Below are positions 1-11,500 of a stretch of 64,000 bases of DNA, one piece after another. The translations under genes were made by a program, and so were the position numbers. The notes under the pieces were generated by a model, which made no database searches, was not told the DNA's origin, and saw only the letters and a program-made list of their open reading frames with translations. The DNA is taken from NCBI GenBank assembly GCA_947561395.2, contig OX387195.1, forward strand, positions 22,335,126 through 22,399,125, given 5' to 3'. Source of the stretch: Buxus sempervirens (Eukaryota; Streptophyta; Magnoliopsida; Buxales; Buxaceae). Numbering within the stretch: the first letter of the stretch is position 1; every line of letters begins with the position of its first letter.

Positions 1-3000
1 GTCAGCCAATGGTGTTGCAACCAAGCAACGCATGCGTTGGACACCAGAACTTCATGAGGCCTTTGTAGAAGCAGTCAATCTGCTTGGTGGTAGTGAAAGT
101 GAGTCTTTTTTACCTCATTTGGGCCATAGGGATCATTTGAATTCTTCTTTTATTAATGTGCATGTCTTACCCACTACAGGAGCTACTCCTAAGGGTGTTT
201 TGAAGCTCATGAAACTTGAGGGTTTGACCATATATCATGTGAAAAGCCACTTGCAGGTCTGTATATCAGTTATGATCCTGAAATGTGTTCTCTTCAGGTG
301 CAATATTTATTTTTGTTCTTTCATTTGAGATTCCTGCTCCTCGAATTGCAGAAATACAGAACAGCGAGGTATAGGCCTGAATCATCAGAAGGTATTTAAC
401 AATTTGCTTCTCACAAGCTTCTCTCTTTCTGTAGCTTTGGTTGACCAGATTAAAGAGGGATTAATGTCACATGGACTTGGGTATGACTGTCGGGTGTGGG
501 TATGTGTATTGGAGTCGGATTCGTCTAACCCTTAAAATTTAGGATATGAGGGGGACTCGGTTGAAAAGTGTCCAAATTTTGGATATGAATATTGGGATTC
601 GGCTAAAAAGTGTTTTCAATAATACATTTATCTCTTATATAAATATTATTTTATATTTATTATGTATATAAATATATTACTTATTATAAAAGAGGGATTT
701 AGAGTACATATTAAATATATTACTTATTAAAATAAGGGCAAAGAAGGGCTTATGTTATGCCCTTATTTTTATATTTATATTATATATATGTAACTTATAA
801 AAGAGTAAAAGACCAAAAAGCTTCTCTGGTCTTTTATAAAACGAGGGCAGAACCCCTCCCTCTCTCTCCCTTTCGTCCTCCCTCCCTCTCCCCTTTCTCT
901 CTCCTTTCTTTCTTCTTCTTCATTTTTTTCTTCAGCGTAATAGAGGAGGGCGAAGGTACGCTCCTCCTCACTGTCGCCCTCCTCTACTCTTCTCCCTCTT
1001 CTTTCTTTCTTTTCGTTTTTGTTTTCTTCTCAGAAGAACAGAGGAGGGCGATTGTGCGTCCCCTCCTCACCGTCCCTCCTCCACTCCCTTTCTCTCTCTT
1101 CTTTGTTTATTTCTTCTCCTCTCTCTCTTTCCGACATGGATCTCACCAGCGTCTCTTTTTTTTATTGGACTCTGCCGTGTCTGAAATTTAGGGGAAGGAT
1201 CTGACACAGATCCCATACCAGTACCCATGTCACATAGATTAAATGTAAAACTGATCCTTCGAATCAAAATTTTTTTAAAATACGTCAAGTTAAGACCAAG
1301 TATATGGAATGTAACTTTAGCACAAAAAAACAGGGTGGTGAAGGAAAGATAAGAATTAGAAACAAGGAGATCCTTAAAAGTATTCAATTTTACTGCCTTA
1401 GATCAATTACCATAACAGAGGGATATTGACGTATATATTGCACATAAAACTGGAGTTGGATGACGAGTAGAAACAAGCTTTTGTAGTGTTGTGTGATTGA
1501 CATATTCCACTCACATTGAAAAGAAAGATCCACAGGTCAGCAGTTATATAAAATGTATGGATTAGAATAAGATGAAGATTTTCTTTCTTTTTTTTCTTTT
1601 ACCCTTTTTTATATTTATTTTTTTATGAGTATGAGTAATGAAAGGATATATTAAAAGCTAAGGAAGGAGAGTGCATTTAAGAGATGGGTAAACAAAAGAA
1701 AGAACTACCAACTACGAAAACCAGCTAGCTAAGATACATCAATATGATAAAAAACAGCAAGAAGATAATCAGAGCTAGCAAAAACTATCCAATAGTGTAA
1801 CTGTAGCCCAATACCATAAGATGTCGCTGGAAGAGACAAGTCTGAATTCCTCCCTGGTAAGATAAGGTAAGGGGCGAACATATCAGAGAGTATAAAATTC
1901 TTGGCCAAATAGGAAATTAGATAAAAGAGAAGTATGTTAAAGAAAGTATATTAAAATGGTTTAGGCATGTAAAGCATTGTTTGACGTATCATTTAATTCT
2001 GATATAGATTGGGCTGAACTGGCCTGGGACATACGACAGTATGTCATTAAACTTGAAAGAGCTCTTTGTTTCACCTAATGTTTCAGATAGATGTAGCCCA
2101 ACAGCAATAAGAATTGATTGATCTGTATTGGCATCAAAGCTAATTGATACAGCTTTTGATACTGAGATTTTAAACCGTGGGAAGGCAGTTGTGAGAAGAT
2201 TTGAGATGGTGCATAATGAAGGATTTAATGTGGTGAGAGCTAGACAAAAAAGGAACTTGGGTTAGAGTTGGAGTTGAATACTTGTAAGTTGACTAGGAAC
2301 ATGAGTTTTAATGGATCAGAATGGAGGCACAGGATAAGTATTGCCAACACCAATTAATTGGAATTTTCTCCACAAAAAAAAAGGACCAATTAATTGGGAT
2401 AAGGCATTTTGTTATTTATTGTTTGTTTGTGTTTTTATTATTATTATTATTTTTTATGTCTACCTTATTTCTTTCCCTGGTTGCATAACATGTTTTGCCT
2501 CATAGTCGTACTTTTATTCAAATTTGAAGATTTTATTTTGGTCTGATACGGGGTACTCTATTTAGAAGTTATATCATCTGGTGAACCCTGGGTGCCTTAA
2601 CTCCTTTTTTTTTGGGTGATTCACATAACCTGTGGTTTTCCTTGTATTTTGGTCTAACCTGTTATTTTCTGCAGTTTGTGGTGAAATATAAATTTTCTAC
2701 TCTTTATTAAGACATAGTATGATTGTATTTCGCTGAATGGAGAATTAGGATGGAAAGTAGGTTTTCTAGGAAACCACTTTCCTAGAGAATTTGTCTGGTT
2801 GGGAAACTGTCAATCCTACAGAAAAATGGGCTCGGTGGAACTTTTTCTGGTCAAAATCAGAGCCAAAAATCTTCTCATTTCCAGGATTTTCATGCCTTTT
2901 TGGAAAGCTGCCAGTAATCCTTTAAATTTTACTTGTAACCAACTTCCCTGTAAAATTTTTGTGAAATAATTCCATATTAACAAAATCAGGATTCCAATTT

Positions 3001-5701
3001 GAATTAAAAACTTGTTACTCCACCAAACAACGTTCAAAAAGTTAATTTCGCTGTGGTATCCAATGGCTCAGCTTTCTTAAAATGCTGAATGTTTTAGTGA
3101 GTCACACAGGGCCTGTTTACAACTTGGAATTAGGATATTTTGTTTCAAAACTGGTTTCTTCTTTTCTTTTTACAGGAACTTCAGAGAAGAAATTGACATC
3201 TATTCAAGAAATGTCATCTGCAGAATTGAAAACGTAAGTTCATTAATTATTCTTGCACTTCTTTAGCCCTATGTTATACTGTTTCTTTCAAAAATCAAAG
3301 TGCATCATGTTCGAACTGTTATTTGTTTCTGTATCGGGGAACCACTATACATTGCTTTCCATTAAAAGTACATATATTATTGTTTATAAGACAAAAACTT
3401 TAGCTGTTTCATGTATGTATTTTGAAAAACTATTAAATTTGTGATGAATATGAAAATAATTGAGTTTCAAGGGCTGGGTTTTCCAAGTCTTAGGCTTGAA
3501 TAATCTTAGAGTCAAGACAAGCCAAGCCTACAGTTTTGAGCCCAAAGGTTGGGATGGGGTAGGATTGGATAAAAATAAGAACTGCTACACTAGTGTGCAA
3601 GCCTTACCTGTTGTCAGGAATTTGCTACAATAATTTTCTCCACTTGGTGAAAAAATATCTTATTTTCTAGGAATTTGCTTAGTCATTGAGAAAATGAAAT
3701 AACTACTCCAGATAATTTGTTTGCTTGATTAGGAAGTTTTTAATGTTGAATTTGCTTTTTGTGCTTGATTAAGATTTTTTTAATTTCAATAATCTCTTTT
3801 TCTAAAGTTACTGCTTTGTTTGCGTATGGAATAGACAATACCAAATTAACAAAAAATAAAAAAGGAAAGGACCTGACCATAAGGAAATGGTAAATTATGT
3901 TCATACTTTAATGTTTTAATGATGAAGAATGGTGCTAGAAAATGGCTTGTGAAAGATTTAGGATAGTTTATACAGTGTTATGAGTAGATACTATCTTTTT
4001 TATGCTTTTTGTATGATGCATGTGAATAAAGTTTTTTTTTCATGTATACAGCATGTAGCAAGAACCAAAACTTAATTTACAAAATATGGAAATACGCCCA
4101 AGTTATGGCTCTGCACGTGAAGTAGGCTGTTGACCAACTTATATCTTTTGGCTACTTCATACCCGATTCAGTGATTGCTGAAGGAATCCTGAAAACTGAG
4201 CTGTTGTTACATGCTCTTTTTCAATGATCCTGACTGTAACATTTAATGCAATTTCAATCTAGGCTTCTCAGCTCTTGATTCAGTGTGACTTTTATGGTGG
4301 AAAGATCCAGATCTACTGTTTTTACAGTAACTTCTAAATATAAATTCAGTCCCGTGGTTTATAATTCTGTGTGTCTGCTTGGGTGAACAGAAGTATTGAT
4401 ATGACTGAAGCATTGCGACTACAGATGGAAGTTCAGAAACAACTGCATGAACAGCTTGAGGTATGGAATTTTGACCAAGGAAAGTGTTCTTGCGTTTAGT
4501 TTATCATGTCACATATTGTTTGAACTTATTTTTTTTTTTTTATGAGTGTTGTTTGAACTTATATATCTCTGTTGAAAATCTGAAATTTTATGAGATGATA
4601 GCTGTCAAACATCTTATAAAGTCAAATGTTTACTACTGTACCTTTAAATTCTTGTGTGAGTGCCCTAACTTAGGGAACTTCTATACATATGCATAAACAC
4701 ACAAAGCACACATATCTGTGTGTGTGTGTGTGAGTGTGTGCATGTATAGTGCTGAAATTTAATATCAAGCCCTCCATCAAAGTTTAATATCTCATGTTTG
4801 ATGGATAGTTCAACTCTTTGAAGAAAAAAAAACTTTAGAGGGAAATTTTCAGAACGGCGTAAGTCTTTCCTGTCAAGGAGAAATTAGGGAATTTGTTACG
4901 TACCTAACCGTTGCTCCAAAAGCCCCAAGGCTTATGGAGACTTTGTTGGTTAAGCACTTAACATATGGGACCATAACATTTACTAGAAAACCACATTTTA
5001 CCCCTGGGCCTCTTTCTTATTCTTCCTAAAATAAGTACATCTGATTGGGGGCCTATCAGAATTTTGTTAAGGAGTTTGTAGTTTTTAGTGAAAAATTGAG
5101 AATCTCAACATAATATGAGCAATTGATTCACTTTTATGTCTACAACACTCAAGGAATCTTTTTTTTCAAAAAAGAATTATCTAGATAAAAATATAAATAA
5201 TAAACTTATAATTAAATTAAAGTTCTGATGTATGAGTAAAGTCCCCATAATACCTCTAGGTGAGATGTGGGTCACTACATGTCAATTGTCTTGTTTAATG
5301 ATCTATTTCTCCTATAGATTCAGCGAAATCTACAGTTAAGGATAGAAGAACAAGGGAGGTATCTCCAGATGATGTTTGAAGAGCAATGCAAGACAGGTTC
5401 TGATAAGCTAAAGGCTTCATTTTCCTCTCTGGATGACCATGCTGAACCGTCGAATGTACTACAGTATGCTCTTGCCAAAAGCGAGTCTGAATCCTTGGAC
5501 GAGAACCAAGGTATAACAGGAAAAAACGCTGTTGACTCCAGCTCAAAACCAGAAGAAAGTGTCCACAAGTTGGGTGAGATGCAGAAGGCACCTGAAACTA
5601 AAGCTGCTGAGAACGTCAAACAAGATGTTGAGTGTAAGTCCACGCTTTCAAAGCGTGCTAAACTGGATAACACAACATCCTCCAGATCTGCTTTAGAATA
5701 A
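1..5701 (+). CDS. PHR1/PHL1-like MYB-CC transcription factor, 3' part (six exons)
   Basis: Exons seen: 1-98, 180-256, 352-391, 3176-3233, 4391-4460 and 5318-5701 (stop TAA at 5699-5701). All have GT-AG borders and keep one frame, giving about 241 residues. The first two exons and the start of the third encode a GARP/MYB DNA-binding repeat, with [10 protein letters not shown], the GGSERATPKG turn across the first junction, [14 protein letters not shown] and then [10 protein letters not shown]. Exons 5 and 6 encode the MYB-CC coiled coil ([16 protein letters not shown] followed by [17 protein letters not shown]). This order defines the PHR1/PHL subfamily, nuclear factors that dimerise through the coiled coil and bind P1BS sites in phosphate-starvation genes (family knowledge). 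The C-tail of about 110 residues is Ser/Lys/Glu-rich and not distinctive. The start codon and N-terminal exons are off the left edge. I cannot tell PHR1 from PHL1 here. Confidence 0.93.
473..1226. mobile_element. Non-autonomous Mutator-like element (754 bp) in intron 3
   Basis: The 9-bp word ATGTCACAT is found on both sides (464-472 and 1227-1235). Inside it, the ends are loosely inverted: the left end reads GGACTTGGGTATGACTG and the reverse complement of the right end reads GGGTACTGGTATGGGATC. A 9-bp duplication is typical of Mutator-like transposons. The right half (about 840-1135) is an almost pure pyrimidine tract holding two imperfect copies of a block of about 100 bp that begins with AGAGGAGGGCGA (near 941 and 1040). 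There is no credible transposase; the open frames here are low complexity. Confidence 0.6.
1905..2450 (+). mobile_element. RTE-type LINE relic, 3' end
   Basis: Translated in pieces, this stretch recalls the end of plant RTE LINE reverse transcriptases: [11 protein letters not shown] near 1940, [14 protein letters not shown] near 2190 and [17 protein letters not shown] near 2300. It finishes with the usual 3' tail, ATTAATTGGGATAAGGCA followed by T/A-rich short repeats to about 2450. The frame is broken in several places, and 1985-2180 does not fit the family, so something may have been inserted or lost there. No TSD was found. Confidence 0.5.
2451..3175 (+). other. Remainder of intron 3, no feature seen
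   Basis: AT-rich intron sequence ending in a pyrimidine-rich acceptor (TTTCTTTTTACAG before 3176). I see no exon or element with defined ends. The short minus-strand frame at 2816-3037 has no recognisable similarity. Confidence 0.6.
3234..4390 (+). other. Intron 4 of the PHR-like gene
   Basis: About 1.2 kb of AT-rich intron between the donor GTAAGTTC and the acceptor GGTGAACAG. Around 3460-3570 there is a GGCTTG/AAGCC-rich patch that looks like a worn dispersed repeat. Nothing else is supported. Confidence 0.6.
4461..5317 (+). other. Intron 5 of the PHR-like gene
   Basis: AT-rich intron with a (GT)n/(GA) microsatellite near 4718-4742. No coding or element signature was seen. Confidence 0.6.
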
Positions 5702-5855
5702 AACGTATGCTGGATGCTTTCTTTAGTGCCCTGTTCCTTGAGCTATATATTGTAAGACAGACTTGGCTGATGGTACCAAAGAAGTTTTGAAGCTTAGAGT
5801 CCTCTCTTCTAATGAGGAAATGCTTTTGGGAGATGGCATATGCCCTAATTTAGTC

Positions 5856-5861
5856 AATAAA
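5856..5861 (+). terminator. Candidate poly(A) signal of the PHR-like gene
   Basis: AATAAA lies 155 bp after the stop codon in a T-rich 3' UTR, followed by the T-rich run TTTTGTTTATTATG. Plant poly(A) signals are loose, so the actual cleavage site is uncertain. Confidence 0.4.
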
Positions 5862-7053
5862 GTCCTCAGTTTTGTTTATTATGTTCTCCAACCTTCTGAT
5901 TTGTGCCCTAATGAGGGTTGCAGGTACAATTTCTAAGAAATTGCATTGGAAGATTGGTCAATTGTATATGAAATATGTGTAAGAACTTATTATAAGGCCT
6001 CTAGAGCTTTGAGCCTTTTTTTTTGTTTGTCAATATTAAGAATTAGTATTATAACATGATGGCTGGTATTGTCAAGTTACTTTTATTACATGGGGAAGAA
6101 TAACTTATACTGGGGATGATTTGTCTCTTATTTTGTTATGAATGCTTCACTTTTGCTCACCATGAAAGAGTTCTGGTTAGGCCGAATTTCGAGTGAATTA
6201 CTGCCGCAAAATCCATTTCCCTCAATACAAGTCAAAATCATTTTCTGCACATGGCTAAAATTCTTTGTTATACAAGTTTGGTTTTTGAGGGGAAGATTAG
6301 AGGGTGTTATATAGAAATCATTGTTGTACCATGCAAAATGCAGTTGTACTTGATGATGTTGATGATTCCAATTGGTCAGATTTTGTTGCTATTTTCGGAT
6401 TGGGTCTAAACCCATTTGAGGACAGAGATGTCCATTAGAACTTTAAATGGAAGACGTCAATGGCAGAAAGCTCAACAATGGGATTGAGGGACCCTTGATG
6501 GATAATTGGAATGTTGGTGTGCATCACAGGTTTAACCATCTCTATATAAACTCAAGATGTCCTTCAAATAGGTTTTCATGCTTTAAGAGAACAGGATTTA
6601 TGTATTTCTAGGACCCATTGCGCAGAGTTCAATTTGCAGGCTGGCAGGAGCTAAGAGATTATTATGTTGAATGTTAAAGACTGTTCATATGATTATGAAA
6701 CTAAGTAATACTTGATTGACAAGCATGTAAACCAGGATTCAGAGATATAAGCCACATGGAAGCCATTAATCTGTAACAGATTGCAACCACCACCATTTGA
6801 TTGCAATTGAACTCCCATTTTATACGGTTGAGCCTACTGAGCATTGACAAAGGCAGAGGGACCAGATATGTTGGTCCCAGGTCATGATCCCAAGTCATTT
6901 TTTCAAATAGGCTCAAGAGCTGTACTTCCTTCTTCAATATTCAGTATTTTTATTGAAATCATCCAGATGAAATTAATATATTCCTTGGTGTCTGCCTAGA
7001 GGAAAGCTCTGAAGACATGTAAAAAAAAAAGAGGGGGCAAAAACACGCCAGCT
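5862..7053. other. Intergenic interval between convergent genes
   Basis: About 1.2 kb between the two tail-to-tail genes, allowing for their 3' UTRs. It is AT-rich. The only sizeable frame (6701-6937, minus) resembles nothing I know. No tRNA, repeat array or element ends were seen. Confidence 0.55.
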
Positions 7054-7059
7054 TTTATT
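7054..7059 (-). terminator. MDN1: Candidate poly(A) signal of MDN1
   Basis: AATAAA on the minus strand, about 400 nt past the MDN1 stop codon, with an A/G-rich stretch downstream. Other weaker AT-rich signals lie closer to the stop, so the 3' UTR length is not fixed. Confidence 0.35.
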
Positions 7060-7461
7060 GCACATAACACAATCCAACATGGAGAAAGGCTCACTAGGCT
7101 ATACAGAAGTTGAAATTTTTTTTATACATCCCAAAGTTGATTTCTAGTGCTCAAGAAACTCATTTTCCAATTGCTCTTCTAGCTTCTTTTGTCTCAATTT
7201 AGAGGTAATTTTACATTTTTTTTTTACAATCAGATGGTAAGAAATGCCGTATCAAGTATGTTCTCTGGGTAGGTGATGAAATAATTGTCTTCCACTTTCA
7301 CATGGAGGCCTCATTCTTGGCAAGAAAAATCTTGAAGCAACACCATCTTGATGACGGGAAGGACATTGGTATAGTATATATGGTATTTCCATGCTGATTT
7401 GTGTTGGCCTATTTACAGGGCAAATTGAGTGATTAAAAAGCGCTCCAATCAGATTGAAGAG

Positions 7462-8596
7462 TTAGTCCCTTGTCCGCTGCATAAGTTCAAACCACTGCAA
7501 CAAGAATTGAAAAACCACATATTATTTACATATTATTTACTAAAGAATTGAGAAAATCATCCTCAAGAAACTATCCCATGAATGGAAACAGGCTTACTTG
7601 TCTCAATAAATCGGCAAGAGTCCTAGGAAGTGCTTCGATGCTCTTCAATATGATATAGTATGGGAAGGGAAATGAATCTAGATACTTTGAGTATGTAATT
7701 CTTTCACCTTCGAAGGATATTTCCTGAAGGGATAAAAAGGAAATATTTTGGTATCAGATGAATTCTTCCTCACCCTAGCATGTTTAGGGAAATCTCAGAA
7801 AGTTACAAGAAATACCGTGAGGTCCATGATGGATTCTTGTGGGTTATCCAAAAGCAGAAAAGCAACCATTCGGTTTGTTGCCAAGACATCCCTGACATAG
7901 TGCTTCAAGTTCTGTTACAAGTTAATAATTACTTAGAAGTGTAGCCATAGAACAAGGGCATCCAAAATTGCATTTCAAGCTTAGTTTCAATGGTGGATAC
8001 CTTTTCATGAAACCGGCCATCTGCAATGATCAAGACGAGCTGCTGGAGTGGATTTTTTCCAGATGGGAGGTATGCATTTGTCACTGCAGCATCAAGCATG
8101 TTGTTCAGGTACTTCAACAGATCAACCATTGGTTCATCTGTGATGGTATTCTCTTGCTTGAACGTCAAACTTGATATCATCTGAACCAGACATGCCACCA
8201 TCAAAACACGGATAAATAATCTATTACAAACTATAAAAATTCAACAACTGAAAAGAAATAATTTAATTTCATCATCACCCAGGGACTTCAATTGCATTTA
8301 TCATAATTACTCACCTTAACTCCAGCCTCTCTGGTGAAAGGATGATCAAAATCATGCAGCATTCTTATATTTCCCTTCTTGCCAAAGCTTGCAACAGCTA
8401 TGTTCCCCATTTCCAGTTGAGACATGGCACGACATACAGTGACCAAAGCTTCAATAGCCACATCCCCACAGTGGCTCTCAGACATGCTACGGGAATCATC
8501 CACAGCAACTAAAACTTGATAATCACGTTTGTCAGGCCTGGTCCGTCTCAGCCAGATCTTATCTTTACGGAAATGGCTTGCTATGTAAGGAATAAC
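7462..8596 (-). CDS. MDN1: MDN1 exons coding the MIDAS (VWA) domain and C-terminus
   Basis: Exons in coding order: 8315-8596, 8001-8180, 7816-7911, 7598-7723 and 7462-7494. They read IWLRRTRPDKRDYQVLVAVD, then DDSRSMSESHCG, which carries the metal-ion-dependent adhesion motif DxSxS, then VASFGKKGNIRMLHDF, the second metal-site strand LVLIIADGRFHEK, and a C-terminal EISFEGERITYSKYLDSFPF. In yeast this domain binds the UBL domains of Ytm1 and Rsa4 through a shared Mg2+ (family knowledge). The tiny last exon codes only WFELMQRTRD before the stop. All metal-site residues are intact. Confidence 0.95.
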
Positions 8597-11500
8597 CTGA
8601 TGATTTCCCGATCATTAACCAAATGTCAAAATGAAAATAAAATGTAAAATAAATGAACCATTCAAGTAAAATGGAAGGTTCGTTATGGGTTCTTCCACAA
8701 GTACATGTAAATTAAAAACGTCATTTACCTTCTTCATGTTAATTCTTTTCCCAGTCTTATAATCTCCTTGGAGCCTACTCGCCACCGTGGGTTCCATGAC
8801 TAGACGCAGCTGCTCAGCCAACTCCTGAGAGAGCCTTGTTGTGAGAAGTTCGTATCTTCTCCAGAGAGCACTGTCCTCCAGCTCGCTGGACAGCCCCTCA
8901 ATTTTCTTGGCTTTACCCATCTCTTCATCCCTCACTGAAAGGTTACTGAGTTGCAATATGTCCTCATTAACGTAAGACTTCTTCATAGAGATCAAACTCG
9001 CCGATAAACCTCGATCATCATGAATGTGATTGGCATCTAATAATCTGTCCACAGATGACTCGTCGTCGACATCTGAATTCTGCATGTGCTCATCAACCCT
9101 CTCTTTGATGATATGTGAATTACTACTCCAAATAGCATGTGATTCGGAATCTTGTTTCCTGATCTCCATCTCAGCAAGGTTTTCCATTTGTTCTGTATGA
9201 CCTTCACCTTCAGGCTTGTTGATGTCAACATTCATTTTGGTCTGGTTGGATGTAGCATCTCCCAGTGCCTGGGCTGTCCCCTTTTCAAACTCAGAAACAT
9301 ATCCAAATTCTTCTGCATTCTCATCCTTGATATCAGACTCTGTGTTATGCTCTTGCAAATCAACTGATACTCTGACTCTCCTTTTCCATTCCTCCAAGGC
9401 ATCCCCAACATGGCGATACGGGTTTGGATGGGTTTTTTGCATAGCTGGTATATCGTGCTGGGGAAATTGAGATTGTGGTTGATCATCAGTCAACTTTCCT
9501 CCCTCAAACATGTCTGGTGCCATTATGTTTGAATCAACAATGTTGCTGGTGGGTAAGCCCCTTGTCGGAGCAAGACCATTTTGCATATGATCACCATCAG
9601 AATATTGCAGCTGAGGAGCTTCAGCACTTGGTTCTGCTACATGTGCTTCACCATTAGGTTGTGTTGCAGATTCTGCATTAAGCACAGTATTACGGCCTAA
9701 ATTAGAATTTCTCAATTCACATACATTTGTTTTTTGTTTTGTCAAGTCCGTTGCAGAAATCTCATCATTATCCTTTTCTAAATCATCACTACCAACATTT
9801 TCAGCCACTTGTACAGATTCTGCCTTCTCCATGTCTTCATCCATAGGATTGATCTTCTCATCCGCATCATCCACATGGTCGCCAAATTCATTATGTTCTT
9901 CTGGACCTGATTCTTCCATTGTATCAGCATTTTCAGGTCCTTCCATGTCCATGTCTTCTTCAAGACCTTGATCTGGTTCCTTAAGCTGAAGCCCTGTAGG
10001 GTCTGCAAATGCATCCTCTTTCTCTATTTTCATGTCATCCAATTGCTCCTTATCATCATAGCCATCATGATCTTGTTCATCCTTGTTTTGGTCCTCAAAT
10101 TCACCTGGATTAAGCTCACCAGATTCATCAACAGTAGTGGCATCATCTTCCTTTGCTTTGAGCTCCCTAGAACTGGAATCAGCGTCTTTTACAGATGGTC
10201 CTGATTCATACTTTTCATTTGAGTCATTAAGACTTCCATCTTCATTCCTATCCCAAAGCTTCTCATCGATTACTCTACTGTCATCCCCAGTTTCCCCCAT
10301 TGCAGATTCCAGCTTTTCATCCTCATCATCTTCATCGATATCATCACCAGAGTCCTCACTTATGCTATATGTATCAGCAGCAAAATCCTGGTCCATCTCT
10401 ATTCCTTTATCCTTCTTACCTGTGCCTTCATTTAAGGCATCTTGACCTTCACTTGGCTGCACCCGTATAAAAGGAAAAAAGATTAGTAACATCAATTTTG
10501 AATCCTGCATAGGAAAAACCTGAAGTGTATTACAAAAAACTCCACAACAATACCTTTTCAGTCCCAAGAAGCTGATCCTCATCATTTATCTGATCACTGA
10601 CATCGTTCAAACCCGCACCCTCTCCCATACCTGTTCCAATAGCATCTTGAGATCTATCATCAGCAGTGCTATCTACTTGCTCATCTGTATGTGTTCCGAA
10701 TCCTTGAGAATATAATGAAGCGAACATTTCTGCAAGCATGTGAGTCATTTCTGCCACCTACATGTGAATCAAGAGATAAGTTCCATATGAGCACCATCAA
10801 ATAACAAGTAGTACTACAATGTGCAAGGAGTGGAACAAAGTTAACAGCAAGAAAACACGGGACAAGGCTAATAGCAGCAACTTACTCCTTTATGCATGGC
10901 TAAAATCTCATGTAGGAGACCATTGCCAAAGTATAACAGCAAGTCCAGCAGCACGTGAAGCTGCTTAAGACATATTCCTACTTGTGAACACAAGTTGGGG
11001 ATATGCTTGCCAGCAAAGTTTACCAGATTTCTCTAAACAAATCACCATACGAAAATGTCAAAGTCAGAAAAACAATAAAAAAATTAATTAATTTTAAAAA
11101 AGACCATCAGGACAGAGAACATACTGCATGAACAAATGTTTCAGTAAACTCATCACAAATCACGTCCAGCTGCAGACTTGAGATAGATGATTCAAATGGG
11201 ACTTTCCACAGAGTAATCCTTTCCAATGAATCCTTGGATACAGAATGGCCAATATTTGACACGCCAAGTTTTTTAAACACTTCAATGATCAGTCCAAGTG
11301 TTTTCTTGAATGATTCAGCAAAAACCACTTCAAATTTGGAAAAGGTTTCAGGACAAAAAGTCTCCTCATTGTAGGTATTTACGAATTTATTTCTTGGCTC
11401 TAGATCAGAATGAAATTCTTCCATTGCCAATTTCCCCTGAAAAAATTGAAATATTGATATATTTTTATTGCTCAAAATCAAGTCTCTTCATATACCACCC

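Noticed and set aside
757-1204. 144- and 61-codon frames in the PHR-like gene intron
   Set aside because: They translate a pyrimidine-rich tract within a non-autonomous element and have no conserved features.
5295-5673. 98- and 117-codon minus-strand frames opposite the last PHR-like exon
   Set aside because: They are antisense shadows of the coding exon 5318-5701.
7021-7260. A-rich and T-rich runs near the MDN1 3' end as a possible retroposed tail
   Set aside because: No target duplication or element body accompanies them; they fit ordinary 3' UTR and flanking DNA.
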